Origin: Paracidovorax oryzae ATCC 19882
GTDB taxonomy: Bacteria; Pseudomonadota; Gammaproteobacteria; Burkholderiales; Burkholderiaceae_C
NCBI RefSeq assembly: GCF_000687165.1
Contig: NZ_JMKU01000007.1
Location: 62,001 to 126,000 of the forward strand
Reading direction: 5' to 3'
DNA length: 64,000 bases
Shown: positions 21,133 through 30,145 of the stretch, piece after piece
How the letters are laid out: each line of letters opens with the position of its first letter
Position numbering within the stretch: the stretch's first letter is position 1
The notes under the pieces: model-generated
What the model was told of the DNA's origin: nothing
Database searches by the model: none
What the model saw: the letters and a program-made list of their open reading frames with translations, nothing else
Position numbers and translations under genes: made by a program

Positions 21133-21636
21133 CTATTCTGCCAGCGCGCACTGCACGGTCCGGGCGCCCAGGGCCTGCACGCAGACCGCGGGATCGAGCT
21201 GCACCAGAAAGCCCCGGCGCCCGCCGTTGATCGCGATGCGCGGGAGCGCCAGGATGGTCTCCTCCACGTACACCGGCATCTCGCGCCGCGTGCCGAAGGG
21301 CGAGGTGCCGCCGACGAGGTAGCCGCTGTGGCGGTTCGCCACCTCCGGCTTGCACGGCTCCACCGACTTGGCGCCGATCTGGCGCGCCAGGTTCTTGGTG
21401 GAGACCTTGCGGTCGCCGTGCATGAGCACAATCAGCGGACGGGCGTCCTGGTCCTGCATCACCAGCGTCTTGACGACCATGTGCTCGTCCAGCCCCAGTT
21501 GCCGCGCCGATTCGGCCGTGCCGCCGTGCTCCACGTACTCGTAGGGGTGCTCGGTGAACGCCACGCCGTGGCGGCGCAGGAACTGCGTGGCCGGCGTTTC
21601 GCTGACGTGGACGCCGGCCCGGTCCTTGCGGCTCAC
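21133..21636 (-). CDS. ybaK: Cys-tRNA(Pro)/Cys-tRNA(Cys) deacylase
   Basis: A 167-residue trans-editing protein of the YbaK/ProX fold that hydrolyses mischarged Cys-tRNA(Pro). It has the family markers [10 protein letters not shown] with the conserved lysine near residue 56, [12 protein letters not shown] near 75, and [14 protein letters not shown] near 105. Its ATG overlaps the stop of the aldo/keto reductase gene by four bases (ATGA at 21633-21636), so the two are probably coupled. Confidence 0.93.
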   Translation of the reverse strand: MSRKDRAGVHVSETPATQFLRRHGVAFTEHPYEYVEHGGTAESARQLGLDEHMVVKTLVMQDQDARPLIVLMHGDRKVSTKNLARQIGAKSVEPCKPEVANRHSGYLVGGTSPFGTRREMPVYVEETILALPRIAINGGRRGFLVQLDPAVCVQALGARTVQCALAE

Positions 21637-22694
21637 AGCGCCGGGTCCCGGATGTCCCAGCGGATCGCGTCGATGGCCGCCAGCAGTTCGGGCGACAGCT
21701 GCGTGTTCCAGGCGGCGATGTCCTCCTCCAGCTGGGCCAGGGAGGTCACGCCGATGATGGTGCTGGCCACCCGCCAGTTGCGGTAGCAGAAGGCCAGTGC
21801 CATCTGCGTGGGCGTCAGGCCGTTGTCGCGGGCCAGCTGGTTGTAGCGGCGCGCGGCAGCCAGCGCCTCGGGCCGGCCCCAGCGCTGCTTGCGCACCGAC
21901 TCGTAGCGGGCGATGCGCGCGCCCTGCGGCGCGCCCGGGTCTGCCGGCGCGTGCTGGTCGTACTTGCCGGTCAGCAGTCCGAAGCCCAGCGGCGAATAGG
22001 CCAGCAGCGATACGCCCAGGCGATGGCAGCTCTCGTCCATCGCGTTGTCCCAGGTGCGGTTGATCAGGCAGTACGGGTTCTGCACCGTCGCCACCCGCGG
22101 CAGGCCGTGCGCCTCGGCCAGCCGCACGAATTCGTGCACGCCGTAGGGTGTCTCGTTGGACAGGCCCACGTAGCGCACCTTGCCGACCTGCACCAGCTTC
22201 GCGAGGGCTTCGAGCTGCTCGCGGATGGGCGTCGCGGAGGTTTCCTTCTGCGGGTCGTAGTACATGGTGCCGAAGGCAGCCACGTGGCGCTCGGGCCAGT
22301 GGATCTGGTAGAGATCGATCACGTCGGTCTGCAGGCGGCGCAGGCTGCCCTCGCAGGAGGCCTGGATGTCGGCCGCCGTCATCCCCTTGCCCTCGCGCAC
22401 CCAGGGCATGCCGCGCGAGGGGCCCGCCACCTTGGTGGCGAGCACGACCTTGCCGCGGGCGCCCGGGTTCTTCGCGAACCAGCGGCCGATGATGGATTCG
22501 GTCGCGCCGTAGGTTTCGGCGCGCGCGGGCACGGCGTACATCTCGGCGGTGTCGATGAAGTCGATACCGGCCGCCAGCGAGCGGTCGAGGATGGCATGGG
22601 CGTCGGCTTCGCCCACCTGCTCGCCGAATGTCATGGTTCCGAGGCAGATGGGGGAGACCTGGAGCGCGCTCGCGCCCAACGTGACTTTTTGCAT
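21633..22694 (-). CDS. Aldo/keto reductase (Tas-like)
   Basis: A 353-residue NADPH-dependent cytoplasmic oxidoreductase with the (beta/alpha)8 aldo-keto fold. The catalytic tetrad is in view: Asp and Tyr in IDTAEMY, Lys in LATKVAG, His in YQIHWPERH. The C-terminal cofactor site includes IIGVTSLAQLEED. Overall it resembles E. coli Tas. The start ATG 22694 (MQKVTLG) is the conserved N-terminus of the family, and the longer open frame upstream runs through the divergent nei-like gene and is not coding. Substrate unknown. Confidence 0.92.
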   Translation of the reverse strand: MQKVTLGASALQVSPICLGTMTFGEQVGEADAHAILDRSLAAGIDFIDTAEMYAVPARAETYGATESIIGRWFAKNPGARGKVVLATKVAGPSRGMPWVREGKGMTAADIQASCEGSLRRLQTDVIDLYQIHWPERHVAAFGTMYYDPQKETSATPIREQLEALAKLVQVGKVRYVGLSNETPYGVHEFVRLAEAHGLPRVATVQNPYCLINRTWDNAMDESCHRLGVSLLAYSPLGFGLLTGKYDQHAPADPGAPQGARIARYESVRKQRWGRPEALAAARRYNQLARDNGLTPTQMALAFCYRNWRVASTIIGVTSLAQLEEDIAAWNTQLSPELLAAIDAIRWDIRDPAL

Positions 22695-22767
22695 GGAATG
22701 AGGCCTACAAGCTGCGAAAGTGGCTGGGGAGAATAATGGATTTTGACGAACGCCGCAGACCGCCCCC

Positions 22768-23193
22768 ATGCCAGAAGGCCCGTCACTCGTCCTGCTCAAG
22801 GAAGCCGCGCGCCCACTGGCCGAGGGCCGCAGGATCGAGCGGGCGTCGGCCCCCCCCCCCATCGATACCGCGGCCCTGACCGGGCGCAGCGTCGTATCCG
22901 TGCGCACCTGGGGCAAGCATTTCCTGCTCGAGCCGGACAGCGGCTGCACGGTGCGCGGGCATTTCCTCCTTTTCGGCTCCTTCCGCATCGACGACCCGAA
23001 GGACACCCCGCCCCGGCTCAGCCACTGGCAGTCCGAATGCCCGCGCTGCCACATTCCCTTCAAAAAGCGCAAGCTGGGACGCACCGCACGCATTGCCTAC
23101 TGCTGCGAACGCTGCCAGGAGCTTTTCGGCCCTGCGCAGGCTGCCGCGCCTTGTCCCAGCCTTGACTGCCGGGCCCGCCCGGCATGCCAATAA
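22768..23193 (+). pseudogene. Internally deleted endonuclease VIII / Fpg-like (nei-type) gene
   Basis: The 141-residue frame begins MPEGPSLVLL, with the Pro2-Glu3 catalytic pair of Fpg/Nei DNA glycosylases. It continues through the first part of the N-terminal domain (VRTWGKHFLL, GHFLLFGSFRI) to about residue 85. It then joins directly to the C-terminal zinc finger (CPRCHIPF at 91-98, CERC at 113-116). Normal members are about 260-280 residues; the end of the N-terminal domain and the whole helix-two-turn-helix are missing, about 120-130 residues. The junction is in frame. It also contains a run of 11 Cs (22850-22860). Probably a decaying gene, though a short zinc-finger protein cannot be excluded. 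Confidence 0.75.
22850..22860 (+). repeat. Homopolymer C(11) tract
   Basis: Eleven consecutive Cs inside the nei-type frame encode the end of Ala28 and Pro29-Pro31. This is the kind of slippage-prone tract that can vary in length between cells or reads. Confidence 0.9.
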
Positions 23194-23200
23194 TCCGGGC

Positions 23201-24127
23201 ATGTACCAGCCCCTCCGAACCTCGCGCAGCGAACGGTTGCCCATCCGCACCCTCCAGTACCACGTCCGGCTGTGGGAGGCCGCCGATACCGCGGCGACGG
23301 CACCGCCGCTGGTGATGGTGCACGGCTGGATGGACGTGGGCGCGTCCTACCAGTTCGTGGTCGATGCCTTCGGGGCGGCCTTCGCGGGCGCGCGGCGCAT
23401 CATCGCGCCCGACTGGCGCGGCTTCGGGCACAGCATGCCGCCCGCGCGCTGCGACCACTACGCCTTTGCCGATTACCTCGCCGACCTGGACAGGCTGCTG
23501 GACCACTATGCGCCCGACGGCCCGGTGGACCTCGTCGGCCACAGCATGGGCGGCAACGTGGCGATGGCCTATGCCGGCGTGCGGCCGGGCCGCATCCGGC
23601 GCCTGGTCAATCTGGAAGGCTTCGGCCTGCCCGCCACGGAGCCCGCGCAGGCGCCCGCACGCTACGCCCAGTGGCTGGACGAACTGCGCACGCTGGAGGC
23701 CGGCGGCATGGAGCTCAAGCGCTACGAGAGCGCGGAGGCCGTCGCGGGCCGCCTCATGAAGACCAACCCGCGGCTGGCACGCGACCGGGCCGAATGGCTG
23801 GCGCGCGAGTGGGCGCAGCCGGACGGTGCGGGAGGCTGGCGCATCCTGGGCGATGCCGCCCACAAGGTCGTCAATCCCCTGCTCTACCGCGTGGAAGAGG
23901 CCCTGGCCCTGTATGCCGGCATCTCCGCCCCCGTCCTGGCGGTGGAGGCCAGCGACGACAGCATGGGCCAGTGGTGGAAGGGCCGCTATTCGCTCGAGGA
24001 ATACCACCGGCGGCTGGAGCAGGTGCGCGACTGCCGCACCGCGGTGGTGCAGGACGCCGGCCACATGCTGCACCACGACCAGCCGGCCGTGGTGGCACGG
24101 CTCATCGAGGACTTCCTGCAGGCCTGA
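23201..24127 (+). CDS. Alpha/beta-fold hydrolase
   Basis: A 308-residue cytoplasmic hydrolase. The oxyanion strand is MVHGWMDVG near residue 39, the nucleophile elbow is [11 protein letters not shown] (Ser near 115), and the catalytic histidine is in [11 protein letters not shown] near 288. The catalytic acid is probably the aspartate in VEASDDS. The overall pattern resembles haloalkane dehalogenase/epoxide hydrolase-like and serine esterase members; the substrate is unknown. It begins seven bases after the nei-type gene and may share its transcript. Confidence 0.88.
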   Translation: MYQPLRTSRSERLPIRTLQYHVRLWEAADTAATAPPLVMVHGWMDVGASYQFVVDAFGAAFAGARRIIAPDWRGFGHSMPPARCDHYAFADYLADLDRLLDHYAPDGPVDLVGHSMGGNVAMAYAGVRPGRIRRLVNLEGFGLPATEPAQAPARYAQWLDELRTLEAGGMELKRYESAEAVAGRLMKTNPRLARDRAEWLAREWAQPDGAGGWRILGDAAHKVVNPLLYRVEEALALYAGISAPVLAVEASDDSMGQWWKGRYSLEEYHRRLEQVRDCRTAVVQDAGHMLHHDQPAVVARLIEDFLQA

Positions 24128-24250
24128 CGCACTGTCCTGCCCTGCCCCGCGGTGCGCTGCGAGGAAGTGCGAAGGGACATTGGAGCCCCGGCCCCGCGCC
24201 CATGAGAAAATCGATGGTTACACCAACGAACCGCAAGACAGGACAGCACC

Positions 24251-25355
24251 ATGGACGCAGAACGCATCAACCTCATCGGCACCACCCTCGAAGACCTCTC
24301 GCAGCGCACGCAAGAGTTACGGAGGTATCTTTGACTTCGATGCCAAGTTCGAACGCCTGCGCACGGTAAACGCCTCGCTGGAAGACCCGTCCGTCTGGAA
24401 CGACCCGAAGAAAGCCCAGGAACTGGGCAAGGAACAGAAGTCCCTCTCCGCCGTGGTCGTCACGCTCGACAAGCTCACGCGCGAGCTGGCGGACAACGCC
24501 GAGCTCTATGAGATGAGCAAGGAAGAAGGCGACGAGGCCGGCCTGCTCACCATCGAGGCCGAAGCGGCCAAGCTGCGCCCGCTCATCGAGGAGTTGGAGT
24601 TCCGCCGCATGTTCAGCAACGAGGCCGATCCGCTGAACTGCTTCGTCGATATCCAGGCCGGCGCCGGCGGCACCGAGGCCTGCGACTGGGCCGGTATGCT
24701 GCTGCGCCAGTACCTCAAGTACGCCGAGCGCAAGGGCTTCAAGGCCACGGTGGAAGACGAGACCCCGGGCGACGTGGCCGGCATCAAGAGCGCCACGATC
24801 AAGATCGAGGGCGAGTACGCCTACGGCCTGCTGCGCACCGAGACCGGCGTGCACCGCCTCGTGCGCAAGAGCCCGTTCGATTCGTCCGGCGGCCGCCACA
24901 CGAGCTTCGCCTCGCTGTTCGTCTATCCCGAGATCGACGACTCGATCGAGATCAACATCAACCCGGCGGACGTGCGCACCGACACCTTCCGCGCATCGGG
25001 CGCGGGCGGCCAGCACATCAACAAGACCGATTCGGCCGTGCGCCTCACGCACATCCCGACCGGCATCGTCGTGCAGTGCCAGGACGGCCGCAGCCAGCAC
25101 AGCAACCGCGACGTCGCCTGGCAGCGCCTGCGCTCGCGGCTGTACGACTTCGAGATGCGCAAGCGCATGGAAGAGCAGCAGAAGCTGGAAGACACGAAGA
25201 CCGACGTGGGCTGGGGCCACCAGATCCGCAGCTACGTGCTCGACAACAGCCGCATCAAGGACCTGCGCACCAATATCGAAGTCTCCGCCACCCAGAAGGT
25301 GCTGGACGGCGACCTCGACGTGTTCATCGAAGCCTCCCTCAAGCAGGGCGTTTGA
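24251..25355 (+). CDS. prfB: Peptide chain release factor 2 with programmed +1 frameshift
   Basis: Terminates translation at UGA and UAA. The gene is read as 24251-24331 joined to 24333-25355, giving 367 residues. Codon 27 is CTT, codon 28 in the initial frame is TGA, and a +1 slip continues as GAC. The SPF recognition motif is KSPFDSSGG and the catalytic GGQ is at 25005-25013 (about residues 252-254). RF2 controls its own level: when scarce, the ribosome pauses at the internal UGA and shifts. Without the shift only a 27-residue peptide is made. Confidence 0.96.
24321..24335 (+). promoter_or_regulatory. RF2 autoregulatory +1 frameshift site
   Basis: GGAGGTATCTTTGAC: the Shine-Dalgarno-like GGAGG lies three bases before the slippery CTT, which is followed by the in-frame stop TGA and a C. 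This matches the conserved prfB arrangement. Confidence 0.95.
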
Positions 25356-25379
25356 CCACGCCCGGAAAGCAGCCAAGCC

Positions 25380-28094
25380 ATGATGAGAGAAGGACAGGCC
25401 GCCACGGCCATCCACCGTGCCGACTACACCGCCCCCGCGTTCTGGATCGACAGCGTGGACCTCACGTTCGACCTGGACCCCGCCAAGACCCGCGTGCTCA
25501 GCCGCCTGCGCGTGCGCCGCAACGCCGACGTGCCGCCGGGCCCCCTGCGCCTGGACGGCGAGGATCTGAACCTCGCACGGGTGCTGGTCAACGGGGCAGG
25601 CACGTCCTTCAAGCTCGAAGGCGCCCAGCTCATGCTGGAAAACCTGCCCGAGGGCCACGAGCCGTTCGACCTGGAGATATTCACCACCTGCGCGCCCGTG
25701 AAGAACACCCAGCTCTCGGGCCTCTACGTGAGCCAGGGCACGTTCTTCACGCAGTGCGAGGCCGAGGGCTTCCGCCGCATCACCTACTTCCTCGACCGCC
25801 CCGACGTGATGGCGAGCTACACCGTCACGCTGCGCGCCGACAAGGCCGAGTACCCGGTGCTGCTGTCCAACGGCAACCTGGTGGACCAGGGCGCGCTGGA
25901 CGATGGCCGGCACTTCGCCAAGTGGGTCGATCCGCACAAGAAGCCCTGCTACCTGTTCGCGCTGGTGGCAGGCAAGCTGGTGGCGCGCGAGCAGCGCATC
26001 CGCGCACGCTCCGGCAACGACCACCTGCTGCAGATCTTCGTGCGCCCGGGCGACCTGGAGAAGACCGAGCACGCGATGAATTCGCTGATGGCCAGCATCG
26101 CCTGGGACGAGGCGCGCTTCGGCCTGCCGCTCGACCTCGAACGCTTCATGATCGTCGCCACCAGCGACTTCAACATGGGCGCGATGGAGAACAAGGGCCT
26201 GAACATCTTCAACACGAAGTACGTGCTGGCGAGCCAGGCCACGGCCACCGATGCCGATTTCGCGAACATCGAATCGGTGGTGGGCCACGAGTATTTCCAC
26301 AACTGGACCGGCAACCGCGTCACCTGCCGCGACTGGTTCCAACTGTCGCTCAAGGAAGGCCTCACGGTCTTCCGCGACCAGGAATTCAGCCAGGACCTCT
26401 CGGGCAGCCCGTCCGCGCGCGCCGTCAAGCGCATCGAGGACGTGCGCGTGCTGCGCACCGTGCAGTTCCCCGAGGACGCCGGCCCGATGGCACACCCCGT
26501 GCGCCCGGACAGCTACGTCGAGATCAACAACTTCTACACCGTCACCATCTACGAGAAAGGGGCCGAGGTCGTGCGCATGATGCACACGCTGGTCGGCCGC
26601 GACGGGTTCGCCGCGGGCATGAAGCTCTACTTCGAGCGCCACGACGGCCAGGCCGTGACCTGCGACGATTTCGCGCAGGCCATCGCCGACGCCAACCCGG
26701 GCAGCGAACTGGCCCGCCTGCTGCCGCAGTTCAAGCGCTGGTACGCCCAGGCCGGCACGCCGCGCGTGCGCGCCCGCGGCGCCTACGACGCCGGCGCCCG
26801 CACCTACACGCTCACGCTGGAACAGGGCATCGCCCCCACGCCCGGCCAGCCCATGAAGGAACCGATGGTGATCCCCGTGGCGCTGGGGCTGCTCGGCGCC
26901 GACGGCGCCGCCCTGCCCCTGCAGCTCGAAGGCGAGGCCGAGGCCGGCGCCCCGGACCGCACCGTGGTGCTCACCGAGCCGGCCCACACCTACACGTTCG
27001 TGAACGTGCCGTCGGAGCCGGTCCCGTCGCTGCTGCGCGGCTTCAGCGCCCCGGTGCTGCTGGACATCGAGGCCACCGACGCGCAACTGCTCGCGCTGCT
27101 CGCCCACGACACCGATCCGTTCAACCGCTGGGAGGCCGGCCAGCGCCTGGCGCTGCGCATCGCCATCCAGGCCATCGGCGACACGTCGCTGGATGTACCC
27201 GCCGATGGCGTGCTGCAGCGTGAACTGCTGCCGGCGAGCTTCGTCGCCGCGATGCGCGACGTGCTGCGCCATCCCGCGCTGGACGCTGCCTTCAAGGAAC
27301 TGGTCCTCGCCCTGCCCTCCGAAGGCTACATCGCCGAGCAGCTCGACGTGGTCGATCCGCAGCGCGTGCACGCCGTGCGCGAAGCCATGCGCCAGCAGCT
27401 CGCCGTGGCCCTGCAGCCCGACTGGGAATGGACGTGGGAGCAGCACCACGACACCGGCGGCTACCGGCCCGATGCCACGTCCTCCGGCCGCCGCGCGCTG
27501 GCCGGCATGGCGCTGTCGATGCTGTGCCTGGCAGCGCGCCGCACGGGCGACACCGTCTGGCCGGGCAGGGCCTACCAGCGCTTCAAGGATGCGGGCAACA
27601 TGACCGACCGCTTCAACGCGCTGGCCGCCCTGGTGGCCAGCGGCCAGCCGCTCGCCGCGCAGGCCCTGGCGCGCTTCCATACGATGTTCAAGGACGAGGC
27701 GCTGGTGCTGGACAAGTGGTTCGCGCTGCAGGCCGGTGCTCCGGACCGCGGCGGCAACGTGCTGCCCGCCGTGAAGGAACTGATGAAGCACCCGGACTTC
27801 AGCCTCAAGAACCCGAACCGCGCGCGCAGCCTGATTTTCAGCTATTGCAGCGCCAACCCCGGGGCTTTCCATCGGCAGGACGCCGCCGGCTACGCCTTCT
27901 GGGCCGACCGCGTGATCGAACTCGACACGCTGAACCCGCAGGTGGCAGCCCGCCTCGCGCGCGCCCTCGACCGCTGGAGCAAGCTCGCCGAACCCTACCG
28001 GACGGCCGCGCGCGACGCCATCGCCCGCGTGGCGGCCAAGCCCGACCTGTCCAACGACGTGCGCGAGGTGGTCGGCCGCGCGCTCGCAGACTGA
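25380..28094 (+). CDS. pepN: Aminopeptidase N (M1 family)
   Basis: A large 904-residue zinc aminopeptidase of the alanyl-aminopeptidase type that trims N-terminal residues from peptides in the cytoplasm. The exopeptidase motif is GAMEN (in NMGAMENKGLN). The zinc site is HEYFH at 303-307, with the third ligand glutamate at about 326 in SLKEGLTVF. The long C-terminal helical domain typical of gammaproteobacterial-type PepN is present. It is 24 bases after prfB on the same strand. Two adjacent ATGs (25380, 25383) could serve as start. Confidence 0.96.
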   Translation: MMREGQAATAIHRADYTAPAFWIDSVDLTFDLDPAKTRVLSRLRVRRNADVPPGPLRLDGEDLNLARVLVNGAGTSFKLEGAQLMLENLPEGHEPFDLEIFTTCAPVKNTQLSGLYVSQGTFFTQCEAEGFRRITYFLDRPDVMASYTVTLRADKAEYPVLLSNGNLVDQGALDDGRHFAKWVDPHKKPCYLFALVAGKLVAREQRIRARSGNDHLLQIFVRPGDLEKTEHAMNSLMASIAWDEARFGLPLDLERFMIVATSDFNMGAMENKGLNIFNTKYVLASQATATDADFANIESVVGHEYFHNWTGNRVTCRDWFQLSLKEGLTVFRDQEFSQDLSGSPSARAVKRIEDVRVLRTVQFPEDAGPMAHPVRPDSYVEINNFYTVTIYEKGAEVVRMMHTLVGRDGFAAGMKLYFERHDGQAVTCDDFAQAIADANPGSELARLLPQFKRWYAQAGTPRVRARGAYDAGARTYTLTLEQGIAPTPGQPMKEPMVIPVALGLLGADGAALPLQLEGEAEAGAPDRTVVLTEPAHTYTFVNVPSEPVPSLLRGFSAPVLLDIEATDAQLLALLAHDTDPFNRWEAGQRLALRIAIQAIGDTSLDVPADGVLQRELLPASFVAAMRDVLRHPALDAAFKELVLALPSEGYIAEQLDVVDPQRVHAVREAMRQQLAVALQPDWEWTWEQHHDTGGYRPDATSSGRRALAGMALSMLCLAARRTGDTVWPGRAYQRFKDAGNMTDRFNALAALVASGQPLAAQALARFHTMFKDEALVLDKWFALQAGAPDRGGNVLPAVKELMKHPDFSLKNPNRARSLIFSYCSANPGAFHRQDAAGYAFWADRVIELDTLNPQVAARLARALDRWSKLAEPYRTAARDAIARVAAKPDLSNDVREVVGRALAD

Positions 28095-28145
28095 TCCGGC
28101 AGGCCGGACATCCCTGACGATAAAGAAACGAGAGATCCACCGAAC

Positions 28146-29153
28146 ATGGCACAACGCATCAGCCTCACCCGCTACCTCGTCGAGCAGCAGCGCGTCGATG
28201 GCCTCATCCCCTCGCAGCTGCGCCTGCTGCTGGAGGTGGTGGCCCGCGCCTGCAAGCACATCAGCCACGCCGTGAACAAGGGCGCCCTCGGCGGCGTGCT
28301 GGGCTCGGCCTCCAGCGAAAACGTGCAGGGCGAGATCCAGAAGAAGCTGGACATCATCGCCAACGAAGTGCTCATCGAGGCCAACGAATGGGGCGGCCAC
28401 CTGGCCGCCATGGCGTCGGAAGAGATGGACAGCATCTACGTGGTGCCCAACCGCTACCCGCAGGGCGAATACCTGCTGCTGTTCGATCCCCTGGACGGCT
28501 CCTCCAACATCGACGTGAACGTCAGCATCGGCACCATATTCAGCGTGCTGAAGAAGCCCGAGGGCCACCCCGGCGTGACCACCGAGGACTTCCTGCAGGC
28601 CGGCTCCAGCCAGGTGGCCGCCGGCTACTGCATCTACGGCCCGCAGACCACGCTGGTGCTCACGGTGGGCGACGGCGTGGCGATGTTCACGCTCGACCGC
28701 GAGCAAGGCTCGTTCGTGCTGGTGGAAGAGAACGTGAAGATTCCCGCCGACACCAGGGAATTCGCGATCAACATGAGCAACATGCGCCACTGGGACGCCC
28801 CGGTGAAGCGCTACATCGACGAATGCCTGGCCGGCACGGAAGGCCCGCGCGAGAAGGACTTCAACATGCGCTGGATCGCCAGCATGGTGGCGGACGTGCA
28901 CCGCATCCTCACGCGCGGCGGCATCTTCCTCTACCCCTGGGACAAGCGCGAGCCGAACAAGCCGGGCAAGCTGCGCCTGATGTACGAGGCCAACCCGATG
29001 TCCTGGCTGATCGAGCAGGCCGGCGGTGCGGCGACCAACGGCAAGGAACGCATCCTGGACATCCAGCCCAAGCAGCTGCACGAACGCGTCAGCGTGATCC
29101 TCGGATCAAAAAATGAAGTGGAACGCGTGACACGCTACCATTCCGGTATATAA
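28146..29153 (+). CDS. fbp: Fructose-1,6-bisphosphatase class I
   Basis: Hydrolyses fructose-1,6-bisphosphate to fructose-6-phosphate in gluconeogenesis. It has 335 residues. The metal and phosphate site [15 protein letters not shown] lies near residue 115 and the substrate-binding [14 protein letters not shown] near 280. It follows pepN by 51 bases. The stop codon TAA at 29151-29153 is part of the -10 of the tRNA-Thr promoter, so fbp and the tRNA overlap in regulatory sequence. Confidence 0.96.
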   Translation: MAQRISLTRYLVEQQRVDGLIPSQLRLLLEVVARACKHISHAVNKGALGGVLGSASSENVQGEIQKKLDIIANEVLIEANEWGGHLAAMASEEMDSIYVVPNRYPQGEYLLLFDPLDGSSNIDVNVSIGTIFSVLKKPEGHPGVTTEDFLQAGSSQVAAGYCIYGPQTTLVLTVGDGVAMFTLDREQGSFVLVEENVKIPADTREFAINMSNMRHWDAPVKRYIDECLAGTEGPREKDFNMRWIASMVADVHRILTRGGIFLYPWDKREPNKPGKLRLMYEANPMSWLIEQAGGAATNGKERILDIQPKQLHERVSVILGSKNEVERVTRYHSGI

Positions 29154-29154
29154 T
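29127..29154 (+). promoter_or_regulatory. Sigma-70 promoter of tRNA-Thr
   Basis: GTGACA (29127-29132, five of six consensus) is followed after 16 bases by a perfect TATAAT (29149-29154). The tRNA begins 11 bases later. The promoter lies entirely within the last codons and stop of fbp. Confidence 0.82.
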
Positions 29155-29164
29155 TCAATTCTTC

Positions 29165-29240
29165 GCCGGTGTAGCTCAGTCGGTAGAGCAGCTCATTCGT
29201 AATGAGAAGGTCGGGTGTTCGATTCATCTCTCCGGCACCA
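29165..29240 (+). tRNA. tRNA-Thr(CGT)
   Basis: A 76-base cloverleaf with encoded CCA. The acceptor stem is GCCGGTG/TCCGGC-type, the anticodon loop TTCGTAA gives CGT, and the T-loop is TTCGATT. It is a single gene with its own promoter and terminator. Confidence 0.96.
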
Positions 29241-29243
29241 AAC

Positions 29244-29279
29244 AAAAAACCCCTGATTCGCAAGAGTCAGGGGTTTTTT
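29244..29279. terminator. Bidirectional Rho-independent terminator
   Basis: AAAAAACCCCTGA pairs with TCAGGGGTTTTTT around a 10-base loop, giving U-tracts on both strands. It ends the tRNA-Thr transcript on the plus strand and can end the long rpsB-to-trmH run arriving on the minus strand. Confidence 0.9.
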
Positions 29280-29356
29280 CATGGGCGACACAACGGGGCA
29301 CCGTGACGCGATGCATCCGCGGCGCGGCCACCGCGCCGGATGCCATCCCGGACGAC

Positions 29357-30145
29357 TCAAGCGTGTCCGGAAGAATCCGCGCTCGCCGCGCTGGCGTGCA
29401 GGCAGATGGCGGCCGCGGCCCCCACGTTGAGCGACTCCTCGCCGCCCGGCTGCGCGATCCGGATCAGGTGCGTGGCACGCTGCTGCAGCGCCTCCGAAAC
29501 GCCCTGCCCCTCGTGGCCCAGGATCCAGCCGCAGGGCCAGGGCAGGCGCGCGCGGTGCAGCAGGTCGCCACCGTGCGAACTCGTGGCCAGCAGCGGCAGG
29601 CCCAGCGTGTCGATGTCGTCCACCGCCAGCCCTTCCACCAGGTGCAGCGCGAAATGCGCACCCATGCCTGCCCGCAGCACCTTCGGGCTCCAGAGGCCGG
29701 CCGTACCTTTGAGCGCCGCGACCTGCCGGAAACCGAAGGCCGAGGCGCTGCGCAGGATGGACCCCACGTTGCCAGCGTCCTGCAGCCGGTCCAGCACCAC
29801 CGTCGGCAGGCCGGCTTGCAGCACCGGCGCCTCGGGCGCAGGCACCACGAAGCCCATGCGCGCAGGTGACTCCAGCCCGCTCACGTCGGCCCAGAGCGCA
29901 TCTGCCAGCACCACGTTGCGAGCGGCCGCAGGTCCCCACTCGTGCTCCCATGCCGGCCAGGCGGATTCGGCATAGACCCCGATCGCCGGCCGCACGCCGC
30001 GCTCCAGCGCGGCACGGCAGAGATGGTCGCCCTCGAGCCAGACGCGGCCCTGGCGGCGGTAAGCGCCGCTGTCCTGCGCCAGCCTGCGCAGGTCTTTCAC
30101 GAAGGTGTTGTCGCGCGACTGGATGAAGGTCGGCCCGGTGGTCAT
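29357..30145 (-). CDS. SPOUT-family RNA 2'-O-methyltransferase (TrmH/SpoU type)
   Basis: A 262-residue S-adenosylmethionine-dependent RNA methyltransferase. An N-terminal substrate-binding domain ([16 protein letters not shown]) is followed by the knotted SPOUT domain. Its motifs are [17 protein letters not shown] near residue 118, [14 protein letters not shown] near 210 and [13 protein letters not shown] near 240. These are the SpoU motifs 1-3. The RNA target, rRNA or tRNA, cannot be told. The ATG overlaps the rnhB stop by four bases (30142-30145), and this is the last gene of the long minus-strand run. Confidence 0.93.
   Translation of the reverse strand: MTTGPTFIQSRDNTFVKDLRRLAQDSGAYRRQGRVWLEGDHLCRAALERGVRPAIGVYAESAWPAWEHEWGPAAARNVVLADALWADVSGLESPARMGFVVPAPEAPVLQAGLPTVVLDRLQDAGNVGSILRSASAFGFRQVAALKGTAGLWSPKVLRAGMGAHFALHLVEGLAVDDIDTLGLPLLATSSHGGDLLHRARLPWPCGWILGHEGQGVSEALQQRATHLIRIAQPGGEESLNVGAAAAICLHASAASADSSGHA

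Noticed and set aside
24180-24215. TTGGAG and GAAAAT upstream of prfB as a promoter
   Set aside because: The spacing is about 20 bases and both boxes are poor; read-through from the hydrolase gene is equally possible.
24273-29081. A 1602-codon open frame antisense to prfB, pepN and fbp
   Set aside because: It is a GC-rich shadow: its composition is Ala/Val/His/Arg-biased with no recognisable domain, and three well-supported genes occupy the other strand.
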